A stretch of 64,000 bases of DNA from JBCCQH01 sp039024435. Its GTDB lineage: Bacteria > Bacteroidota > Bacteroidia > J057 > JADKCL01. Shown one piece after another: positions 7,595-15,689 of the stretch; within the stretch, counting starts at the first letter, position 1; the number at the start of each line of letters is the position of its first letter. Under the pieces are notes generated by a model that searched no databases, had not been told where the DNA came from, and saw nothing but the letters and a program-made list of their open reading frames with translations. The stretch spans positions 40,212 to 104,211 of the forward strand of contig JBCCQH010000006.1 of NCBI GenBank assembly GCA_039024435.1, in the 5' to 3' direction. The position numbers and the translations under genes were made by a program.

Positions 7595-9060
7595 TACATT
7601 TCCTTGCGGAGCCGGGCAACCGGAATTTGCAGTTGCTCCCGGTATTTCGCGACGGTACGACGCGCGATGCTGTAGCCTTTTTCCTTGAGCATCTCCGACA
7701 GCTTGTCGTCGCTGAGGGGCTTGCGCTTGTTTTCGTTGTCCACGAGGTCCTGCAGAATGGACTTGACTTCGCGGTTGGACACCTCGGTGCCATCATCGGT
7801 GGTGATGCCTTCGGTGAAGAAGTACTTCAGGGAGTAAATGCCCCAGTCGGTTTGGACGTATTTGCTATTGGCGACTCGGGAGATGGTCGAAATGTCCATG
7901 CCCACCGTTTCGGCAATGTCCTTGAGGATCATCGGACGGAGCTTTTTTTCGTCCCCGCTGGAGATGAAGAAGTCTTTTTGGCGCTCGGCGATGGCCATCA
8001 TGGTATTCAGCAGAGTGAATTGCCGCTGGCGAATGGCGTCGATAAACCACTGGGCAGATTCAATTTTTGACTTGACAAAATCGAGGGTTTCCTTGTTTTT
8101 TGCGGTCTTTGCTTTTTTCTGCTGGGCTTTGTATTGGTCGTACATCTTGATGTAGCTGCCGCTCACCCGGAGATCGGGAGCATTGTTGCTATTCAGCTTG
8201 ATGTCGATTTCGCCCTCGATGACCCGCAGGGTAAAGTCGGGGATGATGTATTCGTGCTTGGCATTGGCCGGAGCGCCTCCCGGTTTGGGATTTAGCCGGG
8301 TGATCTCACCGTAAATGTCCTTGAGGCGTTCTTCGGTGACGCCTAGCGCGGATTTGAGCTTCTTAAAGTGCTTTTTGCTGAATTCGTCAAAGTAGTCGCG
8401 CACGACCCGGATCGCCATCTCAATTTCTTCCGTGGACTCTTTGCGCTGCAATTGCAGCAACAAACATTCCTGGAGATTGCGCGCGCCCACGCCGGCTGGA
8501 TCAAATGCCTGGATCATTTTCAGGATCCTCTCCAATTCATCCACGGTGGAGCGGATATTGTAGCGAAACATCATGTCGCCAAGCACGGCGGGCAGGGGAC
8601 GCCGCAGGTAACCGTCTTCATCGATGGAACCGATCAGGTGATTGGCGATCATGGTTTGATTTTCGTCGAGGTCCAGCATCCCCATCTGCTCTTGCAAGCG
8701 GTCGATGAACGATTGCAGGTGGACAATCGGCACCTCGTAGTCGTCCTCGTCATCCGAAGTGGGAATGTGCTCCCGCACCGAGTAAGAATCCCGGTCGATA
8801 TAGTCGTCGATGTTAAAGTCGTCATCGCCCGCAAGGCGGTCGTCGTCGTCCCGGTCGATGTCGCTGTACTCGTCGTTGTTTTGCCGCTCGGCCTCCAATT
8901 GGGTGCTGCCTTCATCCAGTGCGGGGTTGACCTCCAATTCTTCCTTGATGCGCGCTTCGAGCAGCGCCGTCGGCACCTGCAGCAATTTGATGAATTGAAT
9001 CTGCTGGGGCGAAATATTGGTTTTTATCCCAATTCGAATTGTCGGACTCAGTCTTCCCAT
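7594..9060 (-). CDS. rpoN: RNA polymerase sigma-54 factor
   Basis: 488 residues with all RpoN regions. Region I is Gln/Leu-rich (begins MGRLSPTIRIGIKT, then SPQQIQFIKLLQVP), region II is a very acidic linker (about 55-100), the core-binding domain follows, then the HTH around VGMDISTISRVANSKYVQT (the -12 reader). The RpoN box is present near the C-terminus as ARRTVAKYREQL. It directs transcription from -24/-12 promoters with AAA+ activators; no activator gene is in this window. It leads a four-gene leftward operon (PAP2-like protein, hydratase, desulfhydrase). A TATATTTA box (9078-9085) ends 17 nt before the ATG. Confidence 0.97.
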   Translation of the reverse strand: MGRLSPTIRIGIKTNISPQQIQFIKLLQVPTALLEARIKEELEVNPALDEGSTQLEAERQNNDEYSDIDRDDDDRLAGDDDFNIDDYIDRDSYSVREHIPTSDDEDDYEVPIVHLQSFIDRLQEQMGMLDLDENQTMIANHLIGSIDEDGYLRRPLPAVLGDMMFRYNIRSTVDELERILKMIQAFDPAGVGARNLQECLLLQLQRKESTEEIEMAIRVVRDYFDEFSKKHFKKLKSALGVTEERLKDIYGEITRLNPKPGGAPANAKHEYIIPDFTLRVIEGEIDIKLNSNNAPDLRVSGSYIKMYDQYKAQQKKAKTAKNKETLDFVKSKIESAQWFIDAIRQRQFTLLNTMMAIAERQKDFFISSGDEKKLRPMILKDIAETVGMDISTISRVANSKYVQTDWGIYSLKYFFTEGITTDDGTEVSNREVKSILQDLVDNENKRKPLSDDKLSEMLKEKGYSIARRTVAKYREQLQIPVARLRKEM

Positions 9061-9077
9061 TTTTCCTTTGTATGCGG

Positions 9078-9085
9078 TAAATATA
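9078..9085 (-). promoter_or_regulatory. Probable -7 box (TATATTTA) of rpoN
   Basis: The minus strand reads TATATTTA, one base from TAnnTTTG, 17 nt before the rpoN start codon in the 74-bp gap to the amidohydrolase gene. The same sequence precedes the HYC_CC_PP gene at 14837. Confidence 0.4.
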
Positions 9086-9134
9086 CGAAGTAGACCGATT
9101 TGCGTGGGGCAAAGTTTGCCGCGAGGGAAGGACC

Positions 9135-10784
9135 TCAGTTCTCGGCACTGTAGACCACTTCACCGTCGACCATGGTGAGCCAGACCTGGGCGTAAGGCAA
9201 TTGTTTCTCGTCGAGGCTAAACAGATCCTCGGGAAAAATCACCAGATCGGCGACTTTACCCGGTTCAAGGCTGCCCTTTTCGTCTTCTTCAAAATTTGCG
9301 TGGGCGGCCCAGGTGGTCATGGCTTTCAGCACCGAGTCGCGACCGAGGGCTTCTTCCTTCATAAATCCGCCGTAGGGCCAGTCAGTGAGGTCGACGCGGG
9401 CCACCGCTGCATAAAAACCTAGCATCGGATTGATGTTTTCCACCGGAAAATCGCTGCCGTAGGCCAGCATCCCGTTCTGAGCCAGCAGACTTTTGTAAGC
9501 GTAGGCGCCCTGGAGGCGTTCTTTCCCGATGCGGTCTTCGGCCCAGTACATGTCCGAGGTCGCGTGCGCCGGTTGGACCGAAGGAATGACACTGTAGTCG
9601 CCGTACTTTGCGAGGTCGTCGGGATGAACCACCTGGGCGTGTTCGATCCGCCAGCGGCGATCATTCTCTCCACCCAGCAAGCTACCGTAAATGTCGAGGA
9701 ACAAGCGATTGGCAGAGTCACCGATGCAGTGCGTATTCATTTGGAAACCCGCATCGTACAGCCGCAAGGCCATTTCCTGGTACCACGGGATGTCCTCCAA
9801 CAAAAACCCGTACTGCCGGGGCTCATCCTTGTAAGGCTTGAGCATGCAAGCCCCCCGGGAGCCGAGCGCCCCGTCGGCGTAAATTTTGAAAGACGAGACA
9901 TGCAAACGATCCGTTTTGTAGGGACCACTGTTCAGAAAACGTTCCAGATTTTCCTCGGTAGGGGCAGCCATGGCGTAGACGCGGATGCGGAGTTCACCCG
10001 CTTGCTGCAGAGAATCGATGATATTGATGATGCGCAGGTCGAGTCCGGCATCGTCGACTGTGGTGAGGCCCACGGCAAACAGATCTTGCTCGGCGCGCTT
10101 GAGCGCATCGATTACTTCGTCGGTTGAAGGCGTGGGGACCGAGTTTTCTACGAGCGTCACCGCATTGTCCACCAGTACACCAGTGAGTCCGCGGTAATCG
10201 CGCACGATGCGTCCACCCTCTACCGGGGTATTTTGGTCGATCCCGGCCAGTTCCAAGGCTTTGGCATTGGCGATCGCGGCGTGCCCATCGACCCGGTGCA
10301 ACAATACTGGCCGATCCGGAAATTTTTCGTTGAGGATGCGGTTGGTCGGAAAATCTTTGTCCGGCCAGTCATTTTGGTCCCAGCCTCGCCCGATGATCCA
10401 TTCACCGGTGAAGTCTCGGCCGAAACTGTCCACCACCGTGACCACTTCTTCCCAGGAGGTCGTGGCACCCAAGGCGACTTGATTCAGGGTCATTGCGTAG
10501 CCGTAATAGTGGCAGTGGGCATCGATCAATCCGGGGTAAACGGCTTTCCCCCGCAGGTCGATCACGGTATCGGCGGCGTAGTCAAACAGTAAGTCTTCGG
10601 TCCGGCCGACGGCGGCGATCCGCCCATTTTTTATGGCACAGGCTTGCACCACCCGGCTGGAATCATCTACGGTATGAATGATTCCATTGATCAAGATGAT
10701 ATCGGCTTGTTTGTCTTTGCAGCCGGTCAGGCCAAACAACAAGGCGATCCCAATCACACCCGCAATTCGCAATGGATACCTCAT
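9135..10784 (-). CDS. YtcJ-like amidohydrolase lipoprotein
   Basis: 549 residues. The N-terminus is a lipoprotein signal (MRYPLRIAGVIGIALLFGLTGC, lipobox LTGC with Cys22), so the enzyme is membrane-anchored outside the cytoplasm. The rest is the amidohydrolase family 3 (YtcJ/N-substituted formamide deformylase group): IILINGIIHTVDD start, the metal ligand motif DAHCHYYG, internal NTHCIGDSANR and RIEHAQVV with further His ligands, and the C-terminal GSDFPVENINP Asp. The substrate is not deducible. It overlaps the upstream Lrp regulator gene by 4 bp, suggesting that the regulator controls it. Confidence 0.92.
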   Translation of the reverse strand: MRYPLRIAGVIGIALLFGLTGCKDKQADIILINGIIHTVDDSSRVVQACAIKNGRIAAVGRTEDLLFDYAADTVIDLRGKAVYPGLIDAHCHYYGYAMTLNQVALGATTSWEEVVTVVDSFGRDFTGEWIIGRGWDQNDWPDKDFPTNRILNEKFPDRPVLLHRVDGHAAIANAKALELAGIDQNTPVEGGRIVRDYRGLTGVLVDNAVTLVENSVPTPSTDEVIDALKRAEQDLFAVGLTTVDDAGLDLRIINIIDSLQQAGELRIRVYAMAAPTEENLERFLNSGPYKTDRLHVSSFKIYADGALGSRGACMLKPYKDEPRQYGFLLEDIPWYQEMALRLYDAGFQMNTHCIGDSANRLFLDIYGSLLGGENDRRWRIEHAQVVHPDDLAKYGDYSVIPSVQPAHATSDMYWAEDRIGKERLQGAYAYKSLLAQNGMLAYGSDFPVENINPMLGFYAAVARVDLTDWPYGGFMKEEALGRDSVLKAMTTWAAHANFEEDEKGSLEPGKVADLVIFPEDLFSLDEKQLPYAQVWLTMVDGEVVYSAEN

Positions 10785-11251
10785 TCGGATTCGAGAAGAA
10801 TTTGCCGTTCAAACGCCTCTTCCAGCGAAATCAAAGTCTCGGTCCGCATGACCGAGGGTATTTCTTGCACCTTGTCGTTGAGTACTTCGCGCAAATGCTG
10901 GGTATCGCGGCAATAAACTTTGGCAAAGATGGAATAGATGCCCGTGGTATAGTGACATTCGACCACCTCCGGGATGGCCTTCAATTCTTTGACTACGTCG
11001 TGGTATTTGGAGTTTTTGTCCAGGTAGATTCCCAGGAACGCACACACGCCGACCCCGAGCGAAGCGGGATTGACGATCAGGCGCGAACCGCGAATGACCC
11101 CCAACTTTTCCAGTTTCTGGATGCGCAAATGGACCGTCGCACCGGAAACGCCACAACTGCGGGCGATTTCGAGATAGGGCTTCCGGGCGTCTTGCATCAG
11201 CAGGTTCAGGATGCGGATGTCCAATTGATCGATGTTACTTTCCGAACTCAT
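10781..11251 (-). CDS. Lrp/AsnC family transcriptional regulator
   Basis: 156 residues, typical Lrp length. The N-terminal HTH (LDIRILNLLMQDARKPYLEIARSCGVSGATVHLRI, given here only as its limits about 8-45) is followed by the RAM ligand-binding domain (residues about 70-145, with KYHDVVKELKAIPEVVECHY and GIYSIFAKVY). Lrp proteins form octamers and sense amino acids. The stop codon overlaps the ATG of the amidohydrolase gene, so both are in one transcript. An Lrp/AsnC protein next to an amidohydrolase would fit sensing of an amino-acid derivative, which is inference. Confidence 0.93.
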   Translation of the reverse strand: MSSESNIDQLDIRILNLLMQDARKPYLEIARSCGVSGATVHLRIQKLEKLGVIRGSRLIVNPASLGVGVCAFLGIYLDKNSKYHDVVKELKAIPEVVECHYTTGIYSIFAKVYCRDTQHLREVLNDKVQEIPSVMRTETLISLEEAFERQILLESE

Positions 11252-11411
11252 TAACAGATTGGTAAAAATGATGCCCCAATTGCTCGTTATTTACCGGCAA
11301 AAGGAAAATAAAAATAGAAATATTTTCAAATTATCCATTTCGCTCGGTGAGCATAACGGTGAGATATTCATTGAATGGGCTGATAGACAGTGGCTTAATT
11401 TACGTCGTGGT

Positions 11412-11924
11412 TCAAGCAAGAAAGATCTTTTTCAAGTGAGTAGCGTCTTCTGGCTTCATGCGTTTGGCACTGATCAAGCGCAACTCGCGGCGGCGCATCG
11501 CCCCTTCGTAGAGTTCCTTTTCCGCATCGGAATGGGGAACGACCTGTGCGACCGGGATGGGACGGCCCGACTGGTCGACGGCGACGAAGGTGTAAAAGGC
11601 GGTATTGCAGTACCGTTTTTGTCCGGACTGCATATTTTCCGCGTGGACGATGACCTGCACCTCCATCGAAGTGGTAAAGGCGCGGGTGACTTTTGCTTCC
11701 AGCAATACGATTTCGCCCAGGTGGATCGGCGAAGTAAAGTCCACAAAATCCACCGAGGCGGTAACCACAACCCGGTTGCAGTGCCGGGCGGCGGATATCG
11801 CCGTGACGATGTCCATCCAGTGCAGAAGGCGGCCGCCCATGAGGTTGCCCAGGGTATTGGTATCGTTGGGCAGCACCAGTTCCGTCATGGCCGCAATGGA
11901 ATCAATCGGGTTCTTCTTTTTCAT
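11412..11924 (-). CDS. Acyl-CoA thioesterase (hotdog fold, YciA/BFIT type)
   Basis: 170 residues from the ATG at 11924 (begins MKKKNPIDSIAAMTELVLPN). The hotdog signature is plain: NTLGNLMGGRLLHWMDIVTAISAARH carries the conserved Asn and the Asp in the hot-dog helix, followed by VVVTASVDFVDFTSPIHLGE. It hydrolyses acyl-CoA to free fatty acid and CoA, as in the YciA/ACOT group. The upstream in-frame extension to 12038 lacks coding character. A TACATTTG box with a TTG 18 nt further upstream precedes it. Single-gene transcription unit. Confidence 0.93.
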   Translation of the reverse strand: MKKKNPIDSIAAMTELVLPNDTNTLGNLMGGRLLHWMDIVTAISAARHCNRVVVTASVDFVDFTSPIHLGEIVLLEAKVTRAFTTSMEVQVIVHAENMQSGQKRYCNTAFYTFVAVDQSGRPIPVAQVVPHSDAEKELYEGAMRRRELRLISAKRMKPEDATHLKKIFLA

Positions 11925-11943
11925 GCGTGGGTTCGATTTGTGG

Positions 11944-11951
11944 CAAATGTA
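11944..11951 (-). promoter_or_regulatory. -7 promoter box (TACATTTG) of the thioesterase gene
   Basis: Exact TAnnTTTG match on the minus strand, 19 nt before the ATG at 11924. A TTG (complement of 11970-11972) lies 18 nt upstream of it as a -33 candidate. Confidence 0.5.
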
Positions 11952-12074
11952 CAAAAGGCCGGGGAATGACAACCCCGGGCGGAGACCACGGCGTACAACA
12001 GCGCAGCGGATCCGCATCCGCAATCGGACAAAGCGCAAAATTTTGCTCCGGAACCCCCCGGAGGAATATAAATG

Positions 12075-12103
12075 GCCGCTCCCGGCCCGGAGGCTGGAGC
12101 GGC
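12075..12103. repeat. GC-rich hairpin between the thioesterase and small exported protein genes
   Basis: GCCGCTCC at 12075-12082 pairs with GGAGCGGC at 12096-12103. It lies about 120 bp downstream of the leftward exported-protein gene. There is only a weak T-rich stretch after it on the minus strand (CATTTATATT), so termination is possible but not certain. The remainder of 11925-12219 holds the thioesterase promoter and nothing else that I can support. Confidence 0.35.
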
Positions 12104-12219
12104 GTTTGACTACTGATCATTGGTTGTGCGATTCGGCAATCCGGTCGGCGGGCGGCGGTCGAAAATTGATTTCTGGAACCGGTCTTTGCTCCAGCGCCGG
12201 ATAGGATGTAGACCGCGGC

Positions 12220-12621
12220 CTAGAAAAGGCCGGCCTCATTGGGATTAAATATCTGAAGGGTGTAGCCAATGGTCGGTGCGGTGGGACACGCTTGCACAAA
12301 GGTCGGATTGGGACCGGAGCAGATATCCGCAACTCCGACGCCCCCGCCGACGACGCCTACTTTGACGGCCGTGTAACCCAGGCCCGGTGCTGTGGTAAAG
12401 CAAGAAGAAATCGGCAGGTTGACCGAACTGTTGGGAGCGATGGTGACCGTCCCGGTCACACAAAACGGACCTGAACAGGGAGTGAGTATGTTCTGGGCGG
12501 CCGCTTTCACGACAATGGTACACGGAGTGGCGTTTTTGAACTTCAATTGAGCATTTACCGAGGAAGCGACCAAGGTAAATGCGGCCAACAGAATGAAAAT
12601 GGGAAGAATCTTTTTGAACAT
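12220..12621 (-). CDS. Small exported Cys-rich protein of unknown function
   Basis: 133 residues from the ATG at 12621 (MFKKILPIFILLAAFTLVAS). A clear signal peptide ends near SVNAQ. The mature 108 residues are Gly/Val/Pro/Thr-rich with six Cys, predicted all-beta, containing LTPCSGPFCVTG and SSCFTTAPG. The composition and NATPC start recall beta-sandwich exported proteins held by disulfides, but I cannot name a family. It stands alone, with about 600 bp of apparently empty DNA upstream. Confidence 0.7.
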   Translation of the reverse strand: MFKKILPIFILLAAFTLVASSVNAQLKFKNATPCTIVVKAAAQNILTPCSGPFCVTGTVTIAPNSSVNLPISSCFTTAPGLGYTAVKVGVVGGGVGVADICSGPNPTFVQACPTAPTIGYTLQIFNPNEAGLF

Positions 12622-13233
12622 AATTGAAATATTTAAAGGGTGATCAATAAAGTGTGCTTTGCGGGTTTCAGCCAGGATAGCTGGGTGAGCAGTGGACAGC
12701 GATATGCGCATTTTTTGCAATTCTGGATCGGAACGCTGCGGAATTCGCGCGTTCACTAAACCGAATCACGGGGGGAACTGCCGGATGCGATTGCTACCGC
12801 AGCCCAGCGGTTCCATCCGATTTTCGAGGAAATCGGTCCGACGTGGGACACCCAAACAAGTGCCGGATGGCGGCGGCCCGGCCCAGAATGACATCACGGA
12901 TTTTTACTGGGCCAATGCACAGACCTACACCGGGCAATTGCGGCCAAATGGTTTCATCACAAGGGGTTGATTGTAGCTGAGGTTGATTAAGTGATTTGAG
13001 GTTGACAATGATCTAATGATATGGTCAATATACAACAAATCGGTTCAAATTCAACCGCAAAAGCGCCCCATTCTGTTACACGGTGCTACCGTCTCCGCTC
13101 CGGGTCGGTGCTCGGTGTCCGAGTGGCCCGCCACCGCGCGGTGGGTAAATTTTGTGGAAAACCTACCGGCGGCAACTTACGGGAATCGGCGTAGTTTTAG
13201 TGCTGGATCTTGGAAATAAGAATACACTCGTTT
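12622..13233. other. Intergenic region upstream of thyA without a supportable gene
   Basis: About 610 bp between divergent genes. Short open frames exist on both strands but none has family resemblance or a convincing start. The stretch from about 12960 to 13080 is more AT-rich with several short GTTGA repeats (GGTTGATT, GAGGTTGA), and must contain the thyA promoter towards 13200. No tRNA-like fold was seen. Confidence 0.5.
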
Positions 13234-14028
13234 ATGCGCGCATATTTAGATTTACTGCAATACGTGATGGAGCATGGCACCGACAAGGGGGACCGGACGG
13301 GAACTGGTACCCGCAGTATTTTCGGCCATCAGTTGCGTTTTGACTTGCAGGAAGGCTTTCCCCTGGTCACCACCAAGAAAGTACACCTCAAATCGATCAT
13401 CCACGAACTGCTCTGGTTCCTGGCCGGCGACTCGAATATCCGCTACCTGAAAGAAAACAAGGTCCGGATTTGGGACGAGTGGGCGGACGAAAACGGCGAC
13501 CTCGGCCCCGTTTACGGTGTGCAGTGGCGTTCCTGGCCCACACCGGATGGGCGCAGCATCGACCAAATCAGCAATTTGGTGGACCTCATTCGCAACCATC
13601 CCGACTCCCGCCGCATGATCGTGAGTGCCTGGAATGTGGCCGAAATCGAGCACATGGCCTTGCCGCCCTGCCACACCATGTTTCAGTACTACGTGGCCGA
13701 CGGGAAGCTGTCCTGCCAACTGTACCAGCGGAGCGCGGATCTTTTCCTAGGGGTGCCCTTTAACATTGCCTCGTACGCGCTGCTTACCCTGATGCTGGCC
13801 CAAGTGTGTGACCTGGAACCGGGCGATTTTGTCCACACCTTCGGCGACGCCCACATCTACGCGAATCATTTCGAGCAAGTCCGCTTGCAATTGAGCCGGG
13901 AGCCGCGGCCGCGTCCGACGATGCGCCTCAATCCGGATGTCCGTTCGATTTTCGATTTCAAGTACGAAGATTTCGAACTGCTGAACTACGACCCGCATCC
14001 CCGCATCAAAGCTCCGGTTGCGGTATGA
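13234..14028 (+). CDS. thyA: Thymidylate synthase
   Basis: 264 residues, exactly the E. coli ThyA length, starting at the ATG at 13234 (MRAYLDLLQYVMEHG). It methylates dUMP to dTMP using methylene-tetrahydrofolate. The nucleophile is Cys146 in ALPPCHTMFQYY; the dUMP phosphate-binding Arg is in DRTGTGTRSIFG; QRSADLFLGVPFNIASYA is the conserved folate/dUMP segment; it ends in IKAPVAV. Its last codons overlap the folA start by 4 bp, so dihydrofolate produced here is recycled by the next gene product. Confidence 0.98.
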   Translation: MRAYLDLLQYVMEHGTDKGDRTGTGTRSIFGHQLRFDLQEGFPLVTTKKVHLKSIIHELLWFLAGDSNIRYLKENKVRIWDEWADENGDLGPVYGVQWRSWPTPDGRSIDQISNLVDLIRNHPDSRRMIVSAWNVAEIEHMALPPCHTMFQYYVADGKLSCQLYQRSADLFLGVPFNIASYALLTLMLAQVCDLEPGDFVHTFGDAHIYANHFEQVRLQLSREPRPRPTMRLNPDVRSIFDFKYEDFELLNYDPHPRIKAPVAV

Positions 14029-14513
14029 TTGTCTCGGCAGTATTGGCGGTTTCAGAAAATGGGGTCATCGGAAAGGATAACCAACTGCCGTGGCGCTTGC
14101 CCGCCGATCTCAAATACTTCAAGCGCACGACGATTGACCACACGGTGATCATGGGCCGCAAGACCTACGATTCCATTGGGAGACCGCTGCCGCGCCGGCG
14201 CAATCTGGTAATCACGCGCAACCGCGACTGGACCGCGGATGGGGTAGAGGTGGTCCACGGCCTGACCGAAGCGATTGCCGCCTGTGCGGGAGAGTCGGAG
14301 GTGTTTATCATTGGTGGAGCGACGATTTACGAGCGGGCTTTTGCGGAAGGGCTCGTAACGCGGCTCCACTTGACCCAGGTCCACGCCGACTTTGCCGGAG
14401 ATACTTTTTTTACCCTGCCCGAAGCGGATACTTGGCGGGTCATCTCGCAGGTGCGCCACGAATCGGATGAAAAAAATCCTTACGCTTACAGTTTTTTGGT
14501 TTTGGAACGCTAG
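14025..14513 (+). CDS. folA: Dihydrofolate reductase
   Basis: 162 residues. Typical DHFR start (VSAVLAVSENGVIGKDNQLPWRLPADL) with catalytic Asp28, NADPH-binding IMGRKTYDSIGRPLPRRRN and the later FIIGGATIYERA Gly-Gly motif. It reduces dihydrofolate to tetrahydrofolate, completing the thymidylate cycle with the overlapping thyA. The ATG lies inside the end of thyA (ATGA overlap), so translation is probably coupled. Confidence 0.98.
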   Translation: MIVSAVLAVSENGVIGKDNQLPWRLPADLKYFKRTTIDHTVIMGRKTYDSIGRPLPRRRNLVITRNRDWTADGVEVVHGLTEAIAACAGESEVFIIGGATIYERAFAEGLVTRLHLTQVHADFAGDTFFTLPEADTWRVISQVRHESDEKNPYAYSFLVLER

Positions 14514-14836
14514 CGTGACGGAGGGAGCGATTTTGCGCTTAGCCTAAAGTGGTTTTGCTTGCCGATAAAGAAGAAAACTCGCTTGCCCCGAGCGCAAGAT
14601 CTTTGCTGGGCATGCTTGCGGTTTGTTTTGATCGGACAAAACGTTTGTCCTGCTAATTGTCGGTCGAGGAAATCCTCCTTTTGCCCGGGGGCAGGTGATG
14701 CCACCCACATAAACGCAGTGCCTGATGGCAATATACAGTAGGTCCAAAGCACGCAGTGCCCAAGCGCGTAATTTTGACACTTGAATTATTGTCGTTGTGG
14801 GCCCGTTTGTGCTCGTCAGATGTTCGGGGAATGATG
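14514..14836. other. Intergenic region between folA and the metal-handling operon
   Basis: About 320 bp without a gene that I can support. A 109-residue frame on the minus strand (14544-14873) has no family resemblance, runs into the promoter of the next gene and has ordinary intergenic composition. No strong terminator hairpin follows folA. Confidence 0.5.
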
Positions 14837-14844
14837 TATATTTA
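14837..14844 (+). promoter_or_regulatory. Probable -7 box (TATATTTA) of the metal-handling operon
   Basis: TATATTTA lies 9 nt before the ATG at 14854, so the 5' leader would be only a few bases long. No clear TTG sits at exactly 19-20 nt upstream. Confidence 0.35.
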
Positions 14845-14853
14845 CCACTGACA

Positions 14854-15228
14854 ATGAAGCGCATCCTCCTCACGATATTGCCCTTGTACTATCTCCTGGC
14901 GACGCTGGGAATTGGGATCAACGTCCACTACTGCGGCGGTAAGGTCGGAGACGTGCAGTTGTTTGCTTCGCCGGAATCCTGCTGCGATTCCGAAACCGAA
15001 GACGATTGCTGCCACGAGGAACACGTGCGTTTTCAACTGGAAGATGCGCAATCTTTTGCGCAGACTGCATTCAAGCTGCATTTCACCGCAGCCATCATCG
15101 AGCCGATCAATCCCGATGTGAGGTTAATTGTTGGTGACGAAGCTAGTTTTGTCCTTGCGACCGATCATCCCCCTCCCCAATCACCCGACCGCTGGCGTTT
15201 GTACTGCGCCCCCTTGCATTACGGTTGA
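14854..15228 (+). CDS. HYC_CC_PP family small exported protein
   Basis: 124 residues from the ATG at 14854 (MKRILLTILPLYYLLATLGI). It carries the marks that name this Bacteroidota family: an HYC motif (INVHYCGGK) right after the hydrophobic N-terminal segment, two Cys-Cys pairs (ESCCDSE and DDCCHEEH) and a C-terminal proline run (DHPPPQS). The family is uncharacterised; its Cys/His content and frequent placement beside metal transport genes suggest metal binding at the cell envelope. Here it is followed by an HMA-domain protein and a TonB receptor in the same direction, consistent with a copper or other soft-metal operon. Confidence 0.85.
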   Translation: MKRILLTILPLYYLLATLGIGINVHYCGGKVGDVQLFASPESCCDSETEDDCCHEEHVRFQLEDAQSFAQTAFKLHFTAAIIEPINPDVRLIVGDEASFVLATDHPPPQSPDRWRLYCAPLHYG

Positions 15229-15303
15229 AATGTCCTTCGCTCCTTTGGCGATTCTTTGCTCGCCAATCGTTTATTTTTATTCATCGAAGGCAATTTCAAA
15301 TCC

Positions 15304-15678
15304 ATGAAGTCATTTATTTATTGCATTTCCGTGTTGCTCCTGTGCGCAGTTTCATTTGCTAGGGTCTCAGCGCAGTCGGAGGGGCAAAACTCCGAAAAAA
15401 CCGTTATTACTACCCAGTTTCCCGTGAGCGGTGTGTGCCTGATGTGCAAAGAGCGCATCGAAAACGCAGCCCTGATCAAAGGGGTTAAGTTTGCGGAATG
15501 GGACCTCGACAGCGGAATTCTCAAGGTGGTCTATAAAGACTGGAAAACCAGTGAAAGTGCCATCCACGAAGCCCTCGCCGAGCAAGGGCACGAAACCGAA
15601 AAGGTCAAGTGTACCGACGAGCAGTACGGTCAGTTGCACGCTTGCTGCCGGTACCGTTCCGTTGATGGAGAACAATAA
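15304..15678 (+). CDS. Exported heavy-metal-associated (HMA) domain protein
   Basis: 124 residues from the ATG at 15304. A signal peptide (MKSFIYCISVLLLCAVSFARVSAQ) is followed by a single ferredoxin-like HMA domain at about 33-100, with the metal-binding motif GVCLMCKERIE (CxxC) and the pattern of beta strands around KFAEWDLDSGILKVVYKD. A further Cys pair (HACCRY) sits near the C-terminus. It is likely a periplasmic Cu+ or similar metal carrier. It lies 75 bp after the HYC_CC_PP gene and 11 bp before the TonB receptor, so all three are probably one operon. Confidence 0.88.
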   Translation: MKSFIYCISVLLLCAVSFARVSAQSEGQNSEKTVITTQFPVSGVCLMCKERIENAALIKGVKFAEWDLDSGILKVVYKDWKTSESAIHEALAEQGHETEKVKCTDEQYGQLHACCRYRSVDGEQ

Positions 15679-15689
15679 GCCTCGGCGCC

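Noticed and set aside
14544..14873. Minus-strand 109-residue frame between folA and the HYC_CC_PP gene
   Set aside because: No family likeness, and it runs across the promoter of the next gene.
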